Assembly: GCA_937958315.1 (NCBI GenBank)
Contig: CALFGH010000015.1
Location: 1-14,375 of the forward strand
DNA length: 14,375 nucleotides
Source of the DNA: an uncultured Collinsella sp.
Lineage (GTDB): Bacteria; Actinomycetota; Coriobacteriia; Coriobacteriales; Coriobacteriaceae
Direction of reading: 5' to 3'
The notes beneath the pieces are model-generated. The model was not told the DNA's origin. It saw only the letters and a list, made by a program, of their open reading frames with translations, and did not search any database. The first letter of the stretch is position 1; the number at the start of each line of letters is the position of its first letter. The position numbers were made by a program, and so were the translations under genes. Below, piece after piece: positions 11,487-14,375 of this stretch.

Positions 11487-13399
11487 AGGGCAGGGACTTT
11501 CGGCTCATCGTCGAGCTGCGGAATGGTGCCCACCACGTTGTCTGCCAGCCAGTCCATCTCGACGATTTGCGTGCTCGGCAGTGGGGGAAAGCCCTCGATC
11601 TGCACCACGCCGTCTTGGCTGTGGAGTTCGCCGCCAAATGGATTGATGGAGCCCTCGACGATGCCATTGCGCAGTAGCTGAACAAGCTTGCGCGTCTGAT
11701 AGGGCAGGCCCGGAGCGTAGCGAATATCGATAACGCCCGAGCTCATGCCGTACCAGTAGTTGACGGCGCGAACCTGGCTGGCGTCACTGGTCTCATCCCA
11801 GGTGCCATGCAGTAGACTTCGCACGATAAGCTCGTAGTATCGGCCCCAGTTCCATACCGGCATGGCAATGCCGGTAACCTTGCCATCGACCAGGCGGTGA
11901 AGTCCGTAGGCCGTGGGGTCTTCAAGCGACTTTGACATGTCGGCGCCGGTCATGACGCTTACACCTTCGCGGCACATGGCCTCGGCAAGGCCTCCGGCGG
12001 GCACATCGCCCCAGGTCAGGATAATTTGCGCACGGGGGTCGAGTAGCGAGGCTCCAATCGCAAAGGCGTTGATCTCGCTGAGTGCGCCCGAGGCGAAGAC
12101 CGACGCGTGGTAACCGATGCGGTGGTTGTCCGCCATGCTGGCGGCAAGGGCGCCCAGGAGGAACTTGGCCTCGTACATCTTGCCAAAGTACGAACGGACG
12201 CTTTGGTGGGGAAGGCCGATAGAGCAGTTGAGGAACCGAACCTGGGGATACTCAACGGCAGCCCTGAGCGTGTATTCCATCAGGCGGTGCGAGGTCGAGA
12301 AGATGACGCTGTCTCCATGTTTGACAGCCGTTTCCACGGCGGCGTAGAACACGTCCGGATCGTGGCAGTCCTCGAACGCCTCGGTGCGCACGATACCGCC
12401 AAAGTGCTCATCGAGATACTGACGCCCTTGGTCGTGCAGGCTGTCCCAGCTCGACGTCGCACAGGGGAACTCATGGATAAAGGCGATGCGTAGGGGATTG
12501 GCCGCCGAATAGACGGTCTTGCCCATAAAGAAGTTGAGCACGCCGGAGGTGGACTTGGCGGGCGACTCTTCCTCATCGACGCTCGGTGCTTCGACAAGAT
12601 CGACCTTGTCCTCGTTATTTTTGCCGGCAATGACCAGCTCACGCCAAATCTTACACAGGCGGTTTACGACGATATCCGTCGGCGTATCCAGCAGGCGGTC
12701 CTGGTTGTACACATTGAGGTAGACGAGCATGGCGTCTGCGGGCGTAATGTCCAGGTGGTCGCCGCCCGCGCGAAGGTAGGCGCGCTTAAAGAGTAGGAAG
12801 GTGTGGCGCAGGTAGTCGACCTTTTTCTGCGGCCATTTTTCGATAAGGTCCTGACCGAGCATCTTGGCGAGCGTCTCGTAGCTTCCCTCGCGCGAGAACT
12901 CGATCTCGTATAGGGGGCAGACGCGCCAAAACGCGCAAAACTCACCGTACAGGCGGCTTTCGACGGAATCCCATGTGCCGGGGTAGAGACGGGTGACCTT
13001 GGCCGAAACCGTCGGGGCGTCCAGGAATTTGAGGACACTGACGCGCTTGTTGCCCTCTTGGACGTAAAACCGATGCATGAACTCGGTGACGATAACGGGA
13101 TCGCGATAGCCCTCGGTCACCTGGATGTCGTAGAGGTTGGACCACTTGCGGGCGAACTCCGTGCTAAACGGCAGCAAGGGCATAAAGTTGCATGAAAAGG
13201 CCGACTGACGGCCCTTGGTAACCGTGCCGACGACCATTTCGAGCGGAATGTCTCTCAGGCCGACATTCTCTCGCTGGCCCAAGGGGAGCTGGGCAACCAA
13301 GCTATCGAGGTCCGTAAGGTACGGATGCTCGCTTTGACTAATGGCGCGTCGACGTCCTTGCTCGCCGCGCTTGCGTGCTTGACGATAGGCCTCTTCCAT
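11483..13399 (-). CDS. Cytosolic ParB-like / BMP (PnrA-Med) ligand-binding fusion protein
   Basis: 638 aa with no signal peptide, lipobox or membrane segment. Residues about 50-140 resemble a ParB/sulfiredoxin-like domain (PVIVTEFMHRFYVQEGNKRV, with GNKR where ParB proteins have GxRR/GNHR). Residues 140-290 are helical with an acidic linker (VDEEESPAK). Residues about 302-595 are a BMP domain as in PnrA/TmpC nucleoside-binding lipoproteins and Bacillus Med: LRIAFIHE, DSVIFSTS, GKMYEAKFLLGALAA, NHRIGYHAS, INAFAIGA and WGDV. PnrA proteins are surface-anchored transport receptors; the lack of an export signal suggests an intracellular sensor of a nucleoside or similar ligand. AAGGGAG precedes the ATG. 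It is the first gene of an operon with the phosphoesterase. The BMP assignment is firm, the ParB-like assignment moderate, and the role inferred. Confidence 0.82.
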   Translation of the reverse strand: MEEAYRQARKRGEQGRRRAISQSEHPYLTDLDSLVAQLPLGQRENVGLRDIPLEMVVGTVTKGRQSAFSCNFMPLLPFSTEFARKWSNLYDIQVTEGYRDPVIVTEFMHRFYVQEGNKRVSVLKFLDAPTVSAKVTRLYPGTWDSVESRLYGEFCAFWRVCPLYEIEFSREGSYETLAKMLGQDLIEKWPQKKVDYLRHTFLLFKRAYLRAGGDHLDITPADAMLVYLNVYNQDRLLDTPTDIVVNRLCKIWRELVIAGKNNEDKVDLVEAPSVDEEESPAKSTSGVLNFFMGKTVYSAANPLRIAFIHEFPCATSSWDSLHDQGRQYLDEHFGGIVRTEAFEDCHDPDVFYAAVETAVKHGDSVIFSTSHRLMEYTLRAAVEYPQVRFLNCSIGLPHQSVRSYFGKMYEAKFLLGALAASMADNHRIGYHASVFASGALSEINAFAIGASLLDPRAQIILTWGDVPAGGLAEAMCREGVSVMTGADMSKSLEDPTAYGLHRLVDGKVTGIAMPVWNWGRYYELIVRSLLHGTWDETSDASQVRAVNYWYGMSSGVIDIRYAPGLPYQTRKLVQLLRNGIVEGSINPFGGELHSQDGVVQIEGFPPLPSTQIVEMDWLADNVVGTIPQLDDEPKVPAL

Positions 13400-13454
13400 A
13401 GTTTTGCTCCCTTAGTCGTTTAAACAACTATATGAACTATGGTACCACGAATGA

Positions 13455-13493
13455 AAACCACCACAAAGGTGCCTGTCCCCTTTGTGGTGGTTT
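13455..13493 (-). terminator. GGGGACAG-type palindrome used as terminator of the MscS gene
   Basis: AAACCACCACAAAGG (13455-13469) pairs perfectly with CCTTTGTGGTGGTTT (13479-13493) around a 9 nt loop. It overlaps the stop of the MscS-type gene and on the minus strand ends in GGTGGTTTTC. Its loop-side sequence AAAGGGGACAG (minus strand) is shared with the copy at 10739-10777. Confidence 0.8.
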
Positions 13494-14259
13494 AGGCGAT
13501 GATGGGGGCGATGGCGCGAATGCAGGCGTCGGCCGCCGTGAAAGTGGTGCTGTCGTCGCTGACGATAAAGATGATCTTGCCCTTAATGCCAAAGTCGCCG
13601 ATCTCGCTAAAGAGCACGTAGGGCTCCTTGTCAAAGCCCGAGATGGGTGAGACGGCCGTTTTGGTGGCGCTGACGAGCTCGTCTGCTAGCACATCGAGCG
13701 ATGCCCATTTGGAGGGGTCTTTGACCGCGACGGGGACGGCCACGCGCCCAAAGGGCATCAAATGCACGAGTGTGTTCTTGGAAATGTTGGAGTTGGGGAC
13801 GATGACGGTCTGCCCGCAGGCATCTTCGATGGTCGTGTGGCGCCAAGTGATGTCCTGGACCACGCCCGACACGCCGCCGACCTCGATATTGTCGCCGGGC
13901 TTGATAATGCCCATAAAGGTCACCTGCATGCCGCCGATAAGGTTTGACAGCGTGTCCTGAAAGCCGAGCGAGATGGCGATGCCGCCGACGCCAAGAGCGG
14001 CGACGAGCGCGTTTGCGTTAATGCCAAAGCAGTTGTCGAGGATAAAGCTGCCGCCGATCACCCAGATGACGGCGCGCGCGATATTGATGAAGATACTCGA
14101 TGCCGGAAGCGGGTTATCGTCGCGGTTGAGTAGGTGACGCAGAGTCTTGGATGCGACCTTGGCGGCGACGGCGGTGCCTATCGCCAAGATGACGGCCCAG
14201 ATGATGTTGTGGACCCACCGTTGCTCAAAGAAATGAAGAATCGGCTCAAACAATTCCAT
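13492..14259 (-). CDS. MscS-family small-conductance mechanosensitive channel
   Basis: 255 aa membrane channel that opens under membrane tension and releases solutes during hypo-osmotic shock. Three hydrophobic helices are visible: about 17-36, 57-78, and the pore helix around 88-112 (ALGVGGIAISLGFQDTLSN), which has the family's Gly/Ala packing pattern. The cytosolic beta domain follows (IKPGDNIEVGGVSGVVQDI, TTIEDACGQTVIVPNSNI), then a C-terminal alpha/beta domain. Length and topology fit the compact three-helix MscS type. The start follows AGGAGG about 9 nt upstream. The gene lies upstream of, and on the same strand as, the BMP operon but is separated from it by its own terminator. Confidence 0.94.
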   Translation of the reverse strand: MELFEPILHFFEQRWVHNIIWAVILAIGTAVAAKVASKTLRHLLNRDDNPLPASSIFINIARAVIWVIGGSFILDNCFGINANALVAALGVGGIAISLGFQDTLSNLIGGMQVTFMGIIKPGDNIEVGGVSGVVQDITWRHTTIEDACGQTVIVPNSNISKNTLVHLMPFGRVAVPVAVKDPSKWASLDVLADELVSATKTAVSPISGFDKEPYVLFSEIGDFGIKGKIIFIVSDDSTTFTAADACIRAIAPIIA

Positions 14260-14375
14260 GTAGGGAAAACCTCCTAATGATTATTCAACCATGATACCCA
14301 CCAAAAAGCCCGTCCGATCATGAACTGCGCCCCAAATCTTGGACGCCCTAAATAGCGACTAGGCCGCAAGGGCCT
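14260..14375. other. Upstream region of the MscS gene, cut by the window end
   Basis: It holds the MscS ribosome binding site (AGGAGG on the minus strand) and a short stem AGGCC-GCAAG-GGCCT at 14361-14375 that may belong to a structure continuing outside the window. No convincing promoter was found. Confidence 0.4.

Overview
The window looks like a chromosomal segment of a high-GC Gram-positive gut actinobacterium, most likely a coriobacterium such as Collinsella. I infer this from the codon usage, the EF-Tu sequence, the gene order and the mix of accessory families; no 16S gene is present to confirm it. The core is a translation/transcription locus: rlmB (5' end cut off) and a rae1/yacP-like NYN endoribonuclease gene at the left, then tRNA-Tyr, tRNA-Thr(GGU), tRNA-Met, tuf, rpmG, tRNA-Trp, secE, nusG, rplK and rplA. 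In Bacillus and many other bacteria rlmB-rae1 leads almost directly into rpmG-secE-nusG-rplK-rplA, so the 5 kb between them here (about 1251-6270) reads as an accessory insertion in a conserved backbone.

Region 1251-6270. A minus-strand gene encodes an excisionase-type HTH domain fused to a HipA-like kinase, with a palindrome and a third half-site over its own promoter. Next is a complete tRNA-Thr(UGU) with a terminator. Then comes a poorly coding stretch (about 2900-3900) with a possible VanZ-like membrane protein and two doubtful small membrane ORFs on the minus strand. A plus-strand pair of unrecognised genes follows (223 and 332 aa). The insertion ends in a gene-free 620 bp stretch holding two related 56 bp hairpin elements and five copies of an 18 bp motif in nested inverted arrangement.

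Region 6179-10724. A strong promoter (TTGACA-18-TATTAT) drives the tRNA-tuf transcript, which ends at a clear terminator after tuf. rpmG and tRNA-Trp follow a second promoter whose -35 region shares 17 of 18 bases with the first. After a hairpin come secE-nusG, then rplK and rplA, which both appear to start two codons downstream of their first possible ATG. A terminator closes rplA.

Region 10739-14375, all on the minus strand. A mechanosensitive channel of the MscS family is followed by a two-gene operon. It encodes a 638 aa cytosolic protein joining a ParB/sulfiredoxin-like domain to a BMP (PnrA/Med) ligand-binding domain, and a calcineurin-type phosphoesterase that overlaps it by 4 bp. The MscS gene and the phosphoesterase gene each end exactly at a copy of the same family of GGGGACAG-containing palindromes, which appear to serve as terminators.

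The least explained items are the ParB-BMP/phosphoesterase pair, the HTH-HipA fusion with its operator, and the repeat cluster at 5653-5963.
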